Origin: Pseudomonas paralactis
Lineage (GTDB): Bacteria; Pseudomonadota; Gammaproteobacteria; Pseudomonadales; Pseudomonadaceae
Length of the DNA stretch: 64,000 nt
Assembly: GCF_001439735.1 (NCBI RefSeq)
Contig: NZ_JYLN01000006.1
Location: 124,001 to 188,000, forward strand
Direction: 5' to 3'
Each line of letters begins with the position of its first letter. The first letter of the stretch is position 1. The notes under the pieces were generated by a model that did not search any database, had not been told where the DNA came from, and saw only the letters and a program-made list of their open reading frames with translations. The position numbers were made by a program, and so were the translations under genes. Below are positions 26,394 through 34,776 of this stretch, in pieces.

Positions 26394-26495
26394 TGTAGGA
26401 GCGAGCTTGCTCGCGAAAAACGTCAACGAGAACGCCTGTTTCCTGAATAAACGTGGCGTCTATGCGTTTCTCGCGAGCAAGCTCGCTCCTACAAA
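26394..26495. repeat. REP palindrome pair (GTAGGAGCGAGC family)
   Basis: TGTAGGAGCGAGCTTGCTCG from 26394 is mirrored exactly by CGAGCAAGCTCGCTCCTACA ending at 26495, with ~54 bp between the units. It is the near-perfect version of the element at 20445-20542 and sits between the 3' ends of two convergent genes. It also marks the boundary between the core-like region to the left and the AT-rich Rhs tail to the right. Confidence 0.85.
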
Positions 26496-26556
26496 AGCCT
26501 GGCATTCGGGCAGGCCTTCTCCCACATTGGATACTCAGTGTGTCCAATACCGCGGG

Positions 26557-26973
26557 TTACCATGTGGCAGGGTCTTCGAGGCTGGCTTTTTGGAGGTCTT
26601 CTTTCCACCACTCATTAGCTAATCTATAAATTTCTTCGAAAAAACCTTTTGGATTGTCCATGTCACTCCATCCCCACGGCAGGGTGCAGTAATAGCCGGG
26701 AGCCTGTCTCAATAAGTGCGAAAAGTTATAGGTTTCGTCGCTAAGTGCAGCCCCCAATTTGTCGCATAAGACCTTGCGATGTCGATAGCTTAGATCTGAA
26801 GATTTCTCAATTATGTATTTTTTGATCAGCCGCTCTCTGTCTGTGTCAAGGTTGATGTCGTAACATGCAAGCTCTTCACCTACAGTCTCTTCGCGATCAT
26901 AAATATCGAACGGGCTGAGTAAATGGCGAAGTTTCGGTGCGTAAGGGATATCTAGAAATGGGTGTTTCAGCAT
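26557..26973 (-). CDS. Hypothetical protein in the Rhs tail, immunity-like
   Basis: 138 residues, acidic, with no signal peptide or membrane segment and no family that I recognise. The ATG overlaps the stop of the upstream gene by 7 bp, so the two are probably translated together. Base composition is clearly more AT-rich than the surrounding genome, as in the other tail genes. It is the last of three small genes following the Rhs toxin. The small-gene/acidic-partner arrangement suggests an immunity protein for a displaced (orphan) toxin module, but nothing in the sequence proves this. Confidence 0.6.
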   Translation of the reverse strand: MLKHPFLDIPYAPKLRHLLSPFDIYDREETVGEELACYDINLDTDRERLIKKYIIEKSSDLSYRHRKVLCDKLGAALSDETYNFSHLLRQAPGYYCTLPWGWSDMDNPKGFFEEIYRLANEWWKEDLQKASLEDPATW

Positions 26974-27251
26974 TGGTCATTACTCACAGGAAATACGGTA
27001 TAAAGTTCTTTGGTTTCGCGATCGAATTTCGCGATCGCTGCATCCATATTTTCATCAAGTATTGGATTATTCCGATCAGTAGGGTTTGGTATATATCCTC
27101 TTCCGCAACCCTGCATTTCGATTCGGACAATTGGGTTGCCGTAGTAATCTTCCCCGGTAAAAGGCGGTAGATTGCGTTCTGCTCTTGTGGTTACCTCATT
27201 TAGTACAGCGAATTGCGCTCGATGACTTTTAAACTGTGTGCTTAACTGCAT
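26967..27251 (-). CDS. Small hypothetical protein in the Rhs tail, possible orphan toxin-module remnant
   Basis: 94 residues from the ATG at 27251, chosen because AAAGGA lies 8 bases before it; the frame is open to 27305. Recognisable features are few: a Pro/Gly/Tyr-rich middle (LPPFTGEDYYGNPIVRIEM, then CGRGYIPNP) and a charged end. It overlaps the next gene by 7 bp. The Gly-Asn-Pro turn and its location between two acidic immunity-like proteins suggest the stub of an alternative Rhs C-terminal domain or a second small toxin. I cannot assign a function. Confidence 0.55.
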   Translation of the reverse strand: MQLSTQFKSHRAQFAVLNEVTTRAERNLPPFTGEDYYGNPIVRIEMQGCGRGYIPNPTDRNNPILDENMDAAIAKFDRETKELYTVFPVSNDQC

Positions 27252-27294
27252 AGGATTTTTCCTTTTGTTGGAGGTGTTTATTTGTTTAGGGACG

Positions 27295-27651
27295 TTAGCT
27301 CGCATCGGACTCTATCTTGTAGTGCTGTAAGCAGCGTAACAGCACAGCCATGAATTGCCGGTGATCAATTATTTCGTCATCAAAATAGGTGTCGAAAAGA
27401 TAAAAAACAGAATCAAAGTTTTCATCTGTATTTAAATAGTAGTGAAGTGTGTCGATATGCCACTGTTGGATTTCAGGCTTATATGATAGAAATTCTGGTT
27501 TAGTCAATCTTTCAAAAAGCTCGGCGAGTTCTGTTTCGTTGTTAATATTTTTTGAAGCGATGAAGCGCTCTCTTTCAGGGTCGTCGTAGTTTTCAATGCT
27601 GTAGGTGAATAGTAGGCTTCTGAGTGTTGATAGTTCTGGTCTGAGCTTCAT
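27295..27651 (-). CDS. Probable cognate immunity protein of the Rhs toxin
   Basis: 118 residues, acidic and predicted mostly helical (ERERFIASKNINNETELAEL, then TYFDDEIIDHRQFMAVLL). It starts 2 bp after the Rhs stop codon on the same strand, the standard place for the immunity partner of a polymorphic toxin. It is AT-rich like the toxin tip. No immunity family is recognised by eye, so the call rests on position, size and charge. Confidence 0.7.
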   Translation of the reverse strand: MKLRPELSTLRSLLFTYSIENYDDPERERFIASKNINNETELAELFERLTKPEFLSYKPEIQQWHIDTLHYYLNTDENFDSVFYLFDTYFDDEIIDHRQFMAVLLRCLQHYKIESDAS

Positions 27652-27653
27652 GT

Positions 27654-30600
27654 TTAGAATTCCGTGTACGCAGTAATCGGATTGCCATCATTGTCAAGTA
27701 TTACAATAGCTTTGCTTTGTCTTCCGTATTCAAAATTATTTTTTTTGTATCCTTCTCCAATTATTTTTCCCATGTGCATTGGTCTGCGAGATGTTTGTAG
27801 ATTTGTATATTTAAATATAAGTTGTGCGCGATAAATGGCGTTGAGTTGGTCCCGGTGGCTGAAATATCTAGTGGCTGCAGTAGGTATTTTGGGTTCGCCA
27901 TCTTTTCTTCCACCAATGTATCTTTCGATTTCTTCTGTTGTTGGGTTTTTACCTGATCTTACTCTTTCGAGTTGGGAGTCGGGGGTTGTCTGCGCGCCGT
28001 GCTTCTCCAAAAAATGTGCTCTTGGGAATGCTTGTTCGATTTCTTTCAAACGTCTGTAGGCGTTTGCCTCGGCTAGCTCGTCAATTCTCGCCTGCCGCTG
28101 CGCGCGGGTCAGTTGCGGTAAGGCAGGCTCTCCGTGGTTAACACTCTCCGCAGGATTTGGAGCACTGGTGCTGGGTTTACACCCGTCAGCACCTGGGCAT
28201 GTATTCAAGCCTAGCGGGTCGACCCATCCCGTCGGATTGGGCACATAACGGTACCCGTTGATCCCACCCGCCAACTTCACCGGATCCGGCGTCAGGTAAC
28301 GTCCAATATCCGGATTGTAGTAGCGATGGCGGTTGTAGTGCAGGCCGCTTTCTTGATCGAAATACTGCCCTTGAAAACGCAACGGATTGTCGATTTTGCC
28401 TGCGTCGAGCCGGGCGATCTGGCCGTAGGCGCGGTAGTGGGCGGACCAGACGATTTCGCCTTCGGTGTCGGTCAGTTCTTGCGGCGTGCCGAGGTGGTCC
28501 AGCTGGTAGTGGTAGGGCTGGGTTTCTTCTGGGCCGAAACCTTCCAACATTGCCAGTGGGCGGAAGCTGTCGGGTTCGTAGAGGTAGCTGCGATGGCACT
28601 CTGCATGGTGTTCGGCTATCAGCTTGTCGCCTTGCCAGAAAAACTCGATGGTTTTGTCGTCCACGGTTTTGCTGATGCGCCGCCCAAATGGATCGTAGCG
28701 ATAGCTGGCGGTCTGGCCGTTGGGTTGGGTGACGCTGATGAGCCGATGCTGGCAGTCGTAGCGGTATTCGGTGACGAGTTGATGACCCTTGCCACGCCGT
28801 TCGCGGAGGAGGTTGCCGAAGGCGTCGTAGTCGTAATGGCGGTCGCCCTGGATCATCAGGCGGTTGCCGGCAACGATGTCCGGGCCGGGGCGGTCTTGCA
28901 TCAGCAGGTTGCCCGCCGGGTCGTGGGCGAAGCGTTCCTGCACGTCCTGGGAATGATCGGCGCGGGTCAGACGATTCAGTGGGTCGTAGCGGTAAAGGTG
29001 TTCGCCTTTGCGGGTGTCGAGCAGGCGGGTGAGGGTGCCGCTTTTGTCGTAGTCGTACTGGCGTTGGTAGAGATAGTTTTGCTGCTGTGTAACGGCGTGG
29101 GCGTGCAGGCGGTTTTGGTCGTCGTAGTGATAGTGGCTGAGCAGTTGGCCTTGTTGGCGCTGGTGCTCGCGGCCGCTCTTGAATAGGTGTGAGGTGAGCA
29201 CTTCGCCGTTGAGTTCGACGGTAGCGAGGTGGCCGCCCTTGTCGTGGTTGAAGGTGAGGCGGTTGTTGTCCGGCAGGCGCAGGTGTTGAAGCTGGCCGCA
29301 GGCGTCGTAGCCGTAGCGCAGGGTCCCCCAGCCCTGGTGTTCGGCGGTGAGGCGGTTTTGGCGATCGTACTCGTAGGCCAGCGCCCAGTGGCCGTCATCG
29401 ACGCTCAGGAGATTGCCCTGGCGGTCGTAGGCATAAGCAATAACGCTGTCATCGGGCAGGGTTTTTCGTACGAGGCGTCCGGCGTGGTCGCGCTCGTAGC
29501 GGGTGATTAGCTGACTGTTATCGTCGCCGTATTCGGTCTTCTCCAGCAGGTTGCCGTTGAGGTCGTAGGCGTAGGCGGTGCGTTGGCCGTCGAAGCCGGT
29601 TTCCTGTTGGATCAGGCCGTTGGGGTGGTAGTCGAGTTGGTAGGTTTCGCCGACTTCGTTTTCGATTTCTGTCAGCAGCAGCCGGGCGTTGTCGTAGCGG
29701 TATTTGACCTGGGTGCCGTCGGCGTTGATGCGGCGGCTGATCAGGTGCAGGCCGTCGGCGTATTCGTAGCGGGTGACGTGGCCGAGTTCATCGCGTTCGG
29801 CGATGATTTTGCCGTAGGGGTTGTAGCTGAATTCCCGAGTGGCGCCGCCTGGCAACACGATGCGAATTAGCCTACCGACGCTGTCCCATTCATAAATGGT
29901 CTGCGCGCCGTGCTCATCCTCGCGGGCAACTTGCCACCCCAGGTCGTCATAGCGATAACGCTGGATGCCGCCATTGGGCAATTGCTCCTCCAGCAACTGC
30001 CCACGCTCATTCCACACCAGCCGATGGCAACTGTGGTCCGGGTACCAAACCCCGGTCAGTTGCCCGTGTTTGTTGTAGCTGTAGTCAGTCGAATGACCAT
30101 CCGGATCAGTTTTGCGGATGACATCGCCTTGCTCATTACGCTCGTATTTCCAGACCGCCTCCCCACGCCTTATAACCCGAACAAAACCGTTGTCATGTTC
30201 GTAGGAAGTAGGCTCATCATCCCCGGGAAACAACGCCACCAAGCGTCCAGCTTCGTCGTACTGATAGGCCGTCACCGCGCCCATCGGGTCTTGCTCGACG
30301 GTCAGCCGGCCTTTGGCATCGTAGGATTTGAAATGCTGCGCGCCGTCCGGATCGATGCGCTGCACCAAGCGCGCCCGGTCGTCGTGGACATACACCTCCT
30401 GGCTGCCATCGACGTTATGCACGGTGACGTGGCCGTCATTGCCCCAGGTATAGCGCGTGTCCATCTGCGAAAAACTCGCCCAATGCCGCACGCAACGCGC
30501 CGCCTTGCCAGAACGCTCCCACTCCCAAAAGAAACTCGCCCCACCGGCTAACTGCCGCTCGACAATGACGTGCTGATCGTCGTACCGATAACGCTCGCTT

Positions 30601-32399
30601 TCACCGACGGCATTGGTCGCACACACCAGTCGTCCAGCTTCGTCATAGGCGTAGGAAACGATGTTCTGCTCGGTTTCCCAAACGTAGGGCTCACGCCCTT
30701 TGGCGCGATGAACCTGGTAGTCCACCGCGACGATGCGATCCCGCTCATAGCGCAGCAGCAATGAACGGCCAGCGCCGTTATCCAGCCGCTCAATCCGTCC
30801 GGAACGATCACGGAAAATGCGCAGGCGGTTGTCATACGCATCGCTGATGGAAACCAAGACACCGTCGCGAAAGTGATAAAACCGCGACGCCTGGGCCAGC
30901 ACCAGTTCATCAGGAGCCGAGCCTAAATAGATCGCCGCTTCGGCCAGGCTATTGGTAATCGCCGGTCGAGCAACTGTGGGCAAGGGCAGGGTAGTCGAGC
31001 GGTTCTCATGGTCGGTCCACACCACCGAATCGCCCGACACCGCAAGCCGGTGGGCCAGCCCATGAGTCCAGCCAAACCCCAACCCACAATCAAGTTCCAC
31101 CGCACTGGTGCGATAAAGCCGCGTCCACTCAAACGGCAAAACCCCGTCCAGCGCGCCGTCGGTAAGGGTGAGCAATTCCTCGCCGGTGACCATCGACACC
31201 GGGCAGCCGTGAGTGACCGTTTTATCCGCTGGCGCCGCCGCATCCCCTTTCGGGTTCGAAGCCACGGCACGCACATCGTCCACACGCTCTTTCTGCGTCA
31301 GCACCGCGTTCTGCCGCGCCCGCCAGCGCATCTGCATTGTGCCTTGTTTCACCCAGCCGACCACACCGCGAACCGCCACCGCTTTATAACGGTCGACCGC
31401 CTGCATGAACTTGGTGAGAATCGCCAGCACCCCCTTCACGAAGCCCACGGCAGCCTTAAGAATTTGTGCGCCATGCTTGACCAGGCGAACGCTCAAATAC
31501 GCCACGCCCGCCGCCGGCAACGCGATGGTCAACACCGCGCCAATCACCAGGTCAATCAGCAACGACACCATAAAACCTGCGGCCGCTTGCGCAACTTCAT
31601 TGGGCGGTAACGCGTCCAGCCAGATCATGGCGATGCGCAGTAACAGGTACAGCGCCGCTTCATCAGTGGCGAGCAACATCGCCTGTTCCATGACCTTGGG
31701 CGCATCGGTGGCGATCTGCGCCAACTTGGCCGCCTCGCTACCCAGTTGCTCGACGTAATTCAGCGGATCTTCAAGCATCGCCTGCACCAGCTTGATGCTG
31801 TCCCACACATCCGTGATCGCCGCCCAACTGCCCGCCAGCACGCCGCTGCCAATCGCGCTGACAGTAGAGCGTTCCCAGTGGGGTTTGAAGTCTTTCCACT
31901 GTGACCGAAGCCACTGTTCCAAGTCCGCCGTCAGCCCTGCATAGGAGGCAAACAAGGCCTCCACTTGCTCCGCCGAAACGCCGCCCTGAACCCGCACCTC
32001 ATAGCGCCCGCCAGCAGCGCAGTAGTGCGAGCCCTTGCCGTGCTTATCAAGCATCACCCGCGTGGAGCTGCCGTCATCCAGGCCGATCACCTCAACCGGG
32101 ATATCGCCAATTGGTACGTCATACGCTGATTCGAATTTGCTCTCGATCTCCAGCACGCCACCCACCGGGCAACGGGCCACGGTGGAGAAATCTGCATCGG
32201 TAATGCTCACCGAACGCTGCGAATCCCCAACCCGCAACACCCTGTCCATGCCCAGCAACGACGGCATATCCGCTGCATGGCTGACCGAATCCAGTGCACG
32301 GGAATACCAGGCGCCCATCTGCTGGCGGTACTCCACCAGGCTCTGATGGAAGCCATCCAGCTCATGTTCGATAGCGGCAATGTGGGCAGCGTGGGTCAT
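27654..32399 (-). CDS. Rhs-family polymorphic toxin with a variable C-terminal nuclease-like tip
   Basis: 1581 residues from the ATG at 32399 (a TTG at 32423 is possible). The N-terminal ~400 residues include a hydrophobic stretch (~276-300) and end before a DUF6531-type entry (HGCPVSMVTGEELL near 400). A long series of YD/Rhs repeats forms the shell. The core ends in GRYLTPDPVKLAGGINGYRY and P-x4-DPLGL (~1393), the conserved self-cleavage boundary. The remaining ~187 residues are the variable toxin: HFLEKHGAQTT, then TAATRYFSHRDQLNAI, then IVILDNDGNPITAY. That pattern resembles BECR-fold ribonuclease tips (CdiA/colicin D/EndoU type), a tentative reading. GC content drops over the tip. No PAAR, VgrG or Eag chaperone gene is adjacent, so the delivery route (probably type VI) is inferred. 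Confidence 0.9.
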   Translation of the reverse strand: MTHAAHIAAIEHELDGFHQSLVEYRQQMGAWYSRALDSVSHAADMPSLLGMDRVLRVGDSQRSVSITDADFSTVARCPVGGVLEIESKFESAYDVPIGDIPVEVIGLDDGSSTRVMLDKHGKGSHYCAAGGRYEVRVQGGVSAEQVEALFASYAGLTADLEQWLRSQWKDFKPHWERSTVSAIGSGVLAGSWAAITDVWDSIKLVQAMLEDPLNYVEQLGSEAAKLAQIATDAPKVMEQAMLLATDEAALYLLLRIAMIWLDALPPNEVAQAAAGFMVSLLIDLVIGAVLTIALPAAGVAYLSVRLVKHGAQILKAAVGFVKGVLAILTKFMQAVDRYKAVAVRGVVGWVKQGTMQMRWRARQNAVLTQKERVDDVRAVASNPKGDAAAPADKTVTHGCPVSMVTGEELLTLTDGALDGVLPFEWTRLYRTSAVELDCGLGFGWTHGLAHRLAVSGDSVVWTDHENRSTTLPLPTVARPAITNSLAEAAIYLGSAPDELVLAQASRFYHFRDGVLVSISDAYDNRLRIFRDRSGRIERLDNGAGRSLLLRYERDRIVAVDYQVHRAKGREPYVWETEQNIVSYAYDEAGRLVCATNAVGESERYRYDDQHVIVERQLAGGASFFWEWERSGKAARCVRHWASFSQMDTRYTWGNDGHVTVHNVDGSQEVYVHDDRARLVQRIDPDGAQHFKSYDAKGRLTVEQDPMGAVTAYQYDEAGRLVALFPGDDEPTSYEHDNGFVRVIRRGEAVWKYERNEQGDVIRKTDPDGHSTDYSYNKHGQLTGVWYPDHSCHRLVWNERGQLLEEQLPNGGIQRYRYDDLGWQVAREDEHGAQTIYEWDSVGRLIRIVLPGGATREFSYNPYGKIIAERDELGHVTRYEYADGLHLISRRINADGTQVKYRYDNARLLLTEIENEVGETYQLDYHPNGLIQQETGFDGQRTAYAYDLNGNLLEKTEYGDDNSQLITRYERDHAGRLVRKTLPDDSVIAYAYDRQGNLLSVDDGHWALAYEYDRQNRLTAEHQGWGTLRYGYDACGQLQHLRLPDNNRLTFNHDKGGHLATVELNGEVLTSHLFKSGREHQRQQGQLLSHYHYDDQNRLHAHAVTQQQNYLYQRQYDYDKSGTLTRLLDTRKGEHLYRYDPLNRLTRADHSQDVQERFAHDPAGNLLMQDRPGPDIVAGNRLMIQGDRHYDYDAFGNLLRERRGKGHQLVTEYRYDCQHRLISVTQPNGQTASYRYDPFGRRISKTVDDKTIEFFWQGDKLIAEHHAECHRSYLYEPDSFRPLAMLEGFGPEETQPYHYQLDHLGTPQELTDTEGEIVWSAHYRAYGQIARLDAGKIDNPLRFQGQYFDQESGLHYNRHRYYNPDIGRYLTPDPVKLAGGINGYRYVPNPTGWVDPLGLNTCPGADGCKPSTSAPNPAESVNHGEPALPQLTRAQRQARIDELAEANAYRRLKEIEQAFPRAHFLEKHGAQTTPDSQLERVRSGKNPTTEEIERYIGGRKDGEPKIPTAATRYFSHRDQLNAIYRAQLIFKYTNLQTSRRPMHMGKIIGEGYKKNNFEYGRQSKAIVILDNDGNPITAYTEF

Positions 32400-32534
32400 C
32401 CATGACGTCTCGACAGAAGGCAAGGCGTCGGAGTCTGCCGCAGCGAAAAGCGGTTGGATGAACGGTTTGGAAAATCAGATTGCCCTTACACGGGGCTCGC
32501 AAAAGTCAGCGGCACCTCATGCGTAAGGGCTACT

Positions 32535-32915
32535 TCAAATGGCGACACTACTGATTGACGAGCAGTGCCCTTGGGCGTCCTTCAGTTGGGTTTCAAACTC
32601 AATCAAGCCCGCCTGCATCCGTTGCAACACGGCGATTTGCGCGGCCAGCGCGTGCTTCTTGTTGGCGATGGCTTGGTCCGCCCTGTCCCAGGGAAAGGCG
32701 TCACTGTCGTACCCCAGCAAAATCTCCTGCAGCTCCTTGAGTTTGAACCCGAGCTGCTGGGCGCATTTGATAAAGGTCAGTCGCTCTACGCTCTGCGCCG
32801 TATAAACCCGATAGCCACCAAGGCGTTGCGGCTCGGGCATCAATCCAATCGCCTCATAGTGACGAATCGCCTTGATGGTCGTGCCGGCGAACTGCGCGGC
32901 TTTGCCGATGTACAT
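32535..32915 (-). CDS. MerR-family transcriptional regulator
   Basis: 126 residues from the ATG at 32915 (AAGGGA 7 bases before it). A MerR winged HTH occupies ~1-70 (MYIGKAAQFAGTTIKAIRHY, then GGYRVYTAQSVERLTFIKCA), followed by a coiled-coil dimerisation helix. No cluster of metal-binding cysteines is seen at the C-terminus, so redox, drug or quinone sensing is more likely than metal sensing. Its start lies inside the 3' end of the upstream quinone reductase gene (62-bp overlap), so the two are expected to be translationally coupled and autoregulated. Confidence 0.88.
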   Translation of the reverse strand: MYIGKAAQFAGTTIKAIRHYEAIGLMPEPQRLGGYRVYTAQSVERLTFIKCAQQLGFKLKELQEILLGYDSDAFPWDRADQAIANKKHALAAQIAVLQRMQAGLIEFETQLKDAQGHCSSISSVAI

Positions 32916-33498
32916 GAAAATTCCCTTTCTCAAATAATGCGCCGGCCTGTTTCAGCCACCGGGCCCGCTGCGTCAACGTAGAGCCCAGCACGGGGCCAAA
33001 CAGCAGCGTCTTGCTCGGTGTGATGCCGCACAGCGCCAGCGTGGTGCGACGCATCTGGTGGATGGCCGGCATGCGGTAGACCCAACGGTAATACCACGCC
33101 GGCGTGTCCAGGGTCACTAACAAGTGCGCGCTTCGGCCCTTGAGTAGCTTGTCAGGGAATGCCTTGCCTGCGCGGTATTTGAAGGCGAAGCCGGGTAGGA
33201 AAACTCGGTCGATAAAGCCTTTCATCAATGCCGGGATACCACCCCACCAAACAGGGAAAACCCATGTGAGGTGCTCGGCCCAAAGGATGTCAGCTTGGGC
33301 GCTGAGCAAGTCGGGTTCCAGTGTTTGGGCCTGGGTATAACCGTGGTGAAGAATCGGGTCGAATCTGAGGTTGCCCAACTGCAGGACGCGTACTTTGTGA
33401 CCTGCCGTTTTCGCTGCGTGGATATAGGTCTGCGCCATGGCTGAACAAAAACTATCGGTGGACGGATGGCCGAGAATGACCAGGATGCGCTGACTCAT
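32854..33498 (-). CDS. Flavodoxin-fold NAD(P)H:quinone oxidoreductase
   Basis: 214 residues. It begins with the flavodoxin-like FMN/FAD-binding strand-loop (ILVILGHPSTDSFCSAMAQ) and has FPVWWGGIPALMKGFIDRVF, typical of the NQO1/MdaB/KefF group that reduces quinones by two electrons. Ribosome site AGGAG, 8 bases before the ATG. The last ~20 residues are basic and His/Arg-rich, and their coding overlaps merR by 62 bp; I suspect an extended C-terminus relative to homologs. The long-spacer promoter upstream fits control by the neighbouring MerR protein. Confidence 0.88.
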   Translation of the reverse strand: MSQRILVILGHPSTDSFCSAMAQTYIHAAKTAGHKVRVLQLGNLRFDPILHHGYTQAQTLEPDLLSAQADILWAEHLTWVFPVWWGGIPALMKGFIDRVFLPGFAFKYRAGKAFPDKLLKGRSAHLLVTLDTPAWYYRWVYRMPAIHQMRRTTLALCGITPSKTLLFGPVLGSTLTQRARWLKQAGALFEKGNFHVHRQSRAVRRHDHQGDSSL

Positions 33499-33524
33499 GC
33501 TGAAGGCTCCTGAAATGGGCGTTC

Positions 33525-33556
33525 AGGGTAGGGGGTGCCGTATAGGGGAGAGTCAA
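33525..33556 (-). promoter_or_regulatory. Candidate MerR-type promoter with a 20-bp spacer
   Basis: On the minus strand TTGACT (33556-33551) and TACCCT (33530-33525) are separated by 20 bp, longer than the usual 17. The spacer contains an imperfect palindrome (CTCCCCTA with TAGGGGG-like halves). Over-long spacers remodelled by the regulator are the hallmark of MerR-controlled promoters. It lies 27 bp upstream of the quinone reductase start. Confidence 0.6.
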
Positions 33557-33681
33557 GGGCCACAGCCAGTGCCAGCAGGACCTTTCTGCAAGGTACGCAG
33601 GACGCGTCCGAGAGTACTCATGAGCGCTTGTGACGGCACAGCGGGCTAACTAGCCTGCTGAAAACACAAGAGTAAAAAGGC

Positions 33682-34713
33682 ATGAGCGAGACCTCCATCG
33701 GGTTGACGGCACCTCCAGAGGGCTACAGTGATTGGCTGACAGACCTCAAGGGCCGTATCCATAACGCACAGCAGCGTGCGTCAATCGCGGTCAATCGTGA
33801 ACTGGTGCTGCTCTACTGGCAGATCGGCCGCGATATTTTGACCCGTCAGAACGATCAAGGCTGGGGTAGCAAAGTGATCGATCGCCTTGCGCAGGATCTG
33901 CGGGCGGCCTTTCCAGACATCAAGGGTTTTTCGCCGCGCAATCTGAAGTACATGCGTGCTTTTGCCGAGGCGTGGCCGGATTCTGAATTTGTGCAACAAG
34001 CTGCTGCACAATTGCCCTGGGGTCACAACCTAGTGTTGCTCGATAAGCTTCCGGGCCCCGAAACACGTCGTTGGTACATTCTCCAGGCCGTTAAACACAG
34101 CTGGTCGCGCAACACGCTGATGATGCACATTGAAAACCGCTTGCTGGAACGCAGTGGCAAGGCTGTCAGCAACTTCGAAAGTCATCTGCCCAAGGCTCAA
34201 TCCGACCTGGCTCGCGAATCCCTCAAGGACCCTTACCGCTTTGACTTCCTCAGCCTGGGCCTGAACGCGCAAGAACGTGATATCGAAAACGCCCTGATCA
34301 AGCATGTCACCGACTTCTTATTGGAATTGGGCGCAGGCTTTGCCTTCGTAGGCCGGCAAGTGCTGCTGAATGTGGGCGGTGACGAATTCTTCGTCGACCT
34401 GCTGTTCTATCATTTGAAGCTGCGTTGCTACGTGGTGATCGAACTCAAGGCTGGCAAGTTCAAACCCGAACACCTGGGCAAACTGAGCTTCTACCTCGCA
34501 GCTGTGGATGCCGAGCTAAAGCACCCACAGGATGGCCCGACGATTGGTCTGTTGTTGTGCAAAGGTAAAAATGAGGTGGTGGCTGAATATGCACTGCGCG
34601 ATAACAACCGACCTATCGGCGTGGCGGAATATCAATTGGTGGAATCTTTGCCCGCAGAATTGCAAACCAGTTTGCCGAGTATTGAGCAGATCGAACGGGA
34701 GTTGGCGGGCTAG
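33682..34713 (+). CDS. YhcG/DUF1016-family PD-(D/E)XK nuclease-like protein
   Basis: 343 residues. An N-terminal DUF1016 domain (~15-170; YWQIGRDIL, then GFSPRNLKYMRAFAEAWP) precedes a C-terminal nuclease-fold domain. That domain has an Asp in DEFFVDLLFYH (~238) and VIELKAGKF (~253), which form the D...ExK active-site pattern. Members are widespread and often sit in defence islands or beside restriction genes; some work in DNA repair or mobile-element contexts. Here it is alone, between the MerR pair and a YcaC-like gene. An AAAAGG ribosome site lies 1-2 bases from the ATG, which is tight. Confidence 0.88.
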   Translation: MSETSIGLTAPPEGYSDWLTDLKGRIHNAQQRASIAVNRELVLLYWQIGRDILTRQNDQGWGSKVIDRLAQDLRAAFPDIKGFSPRNLKYMRAFAEAWPDSEFVQQAAAQLPWGHNLVLLDKLPGPETRRWYILQAVKHSWSRNTLMMHIENRLLERSGKAVSNFESHLPKAQSDLARESLKDPYRFDFLSLGLNAQERDIENALIKHVTDFLLELGAGFAFVGRQVLLNVGGDEFFVDLLFYHLKLRCYVVIELKAGKFKPEHLGKLSFYLAAVDAELKHPQDGPTIGLLLCKGKNEVVAEYALRDNNRPIGVAEYQLVESLPAELQTSLPSIEQIERELAG

Positions 34714-34733
34714 GCGCGGTCAAGCAACGGAAA

Positions 34734-34757
34734 AAGCCTGCTTTTCAGGGCAGGCTT
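34734..34757 (-). terminator. Intrinsic terminator for the YcaC-like gene
   Basis: AAGCCTGC (34734-34741) pairs with GCAGGCTT (34750-34757) around an 8-nt loop. Read on the minus strand the hairpin is followed by TTTTT, so it terminates the leftward YcaC-like transcript. It may also block rightward read-through from yhcG. Confidence 0.8.
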
Positions 34758-34776
34758 ATCATTACGCTGGGTTTGC

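Noticed and set aside
28326..29186. 286-codon open frame antisense to the Rhs repeats
   Set aside because: Val/Ala/Gly-rich shadow of the repetitive Rhs coding sequence.
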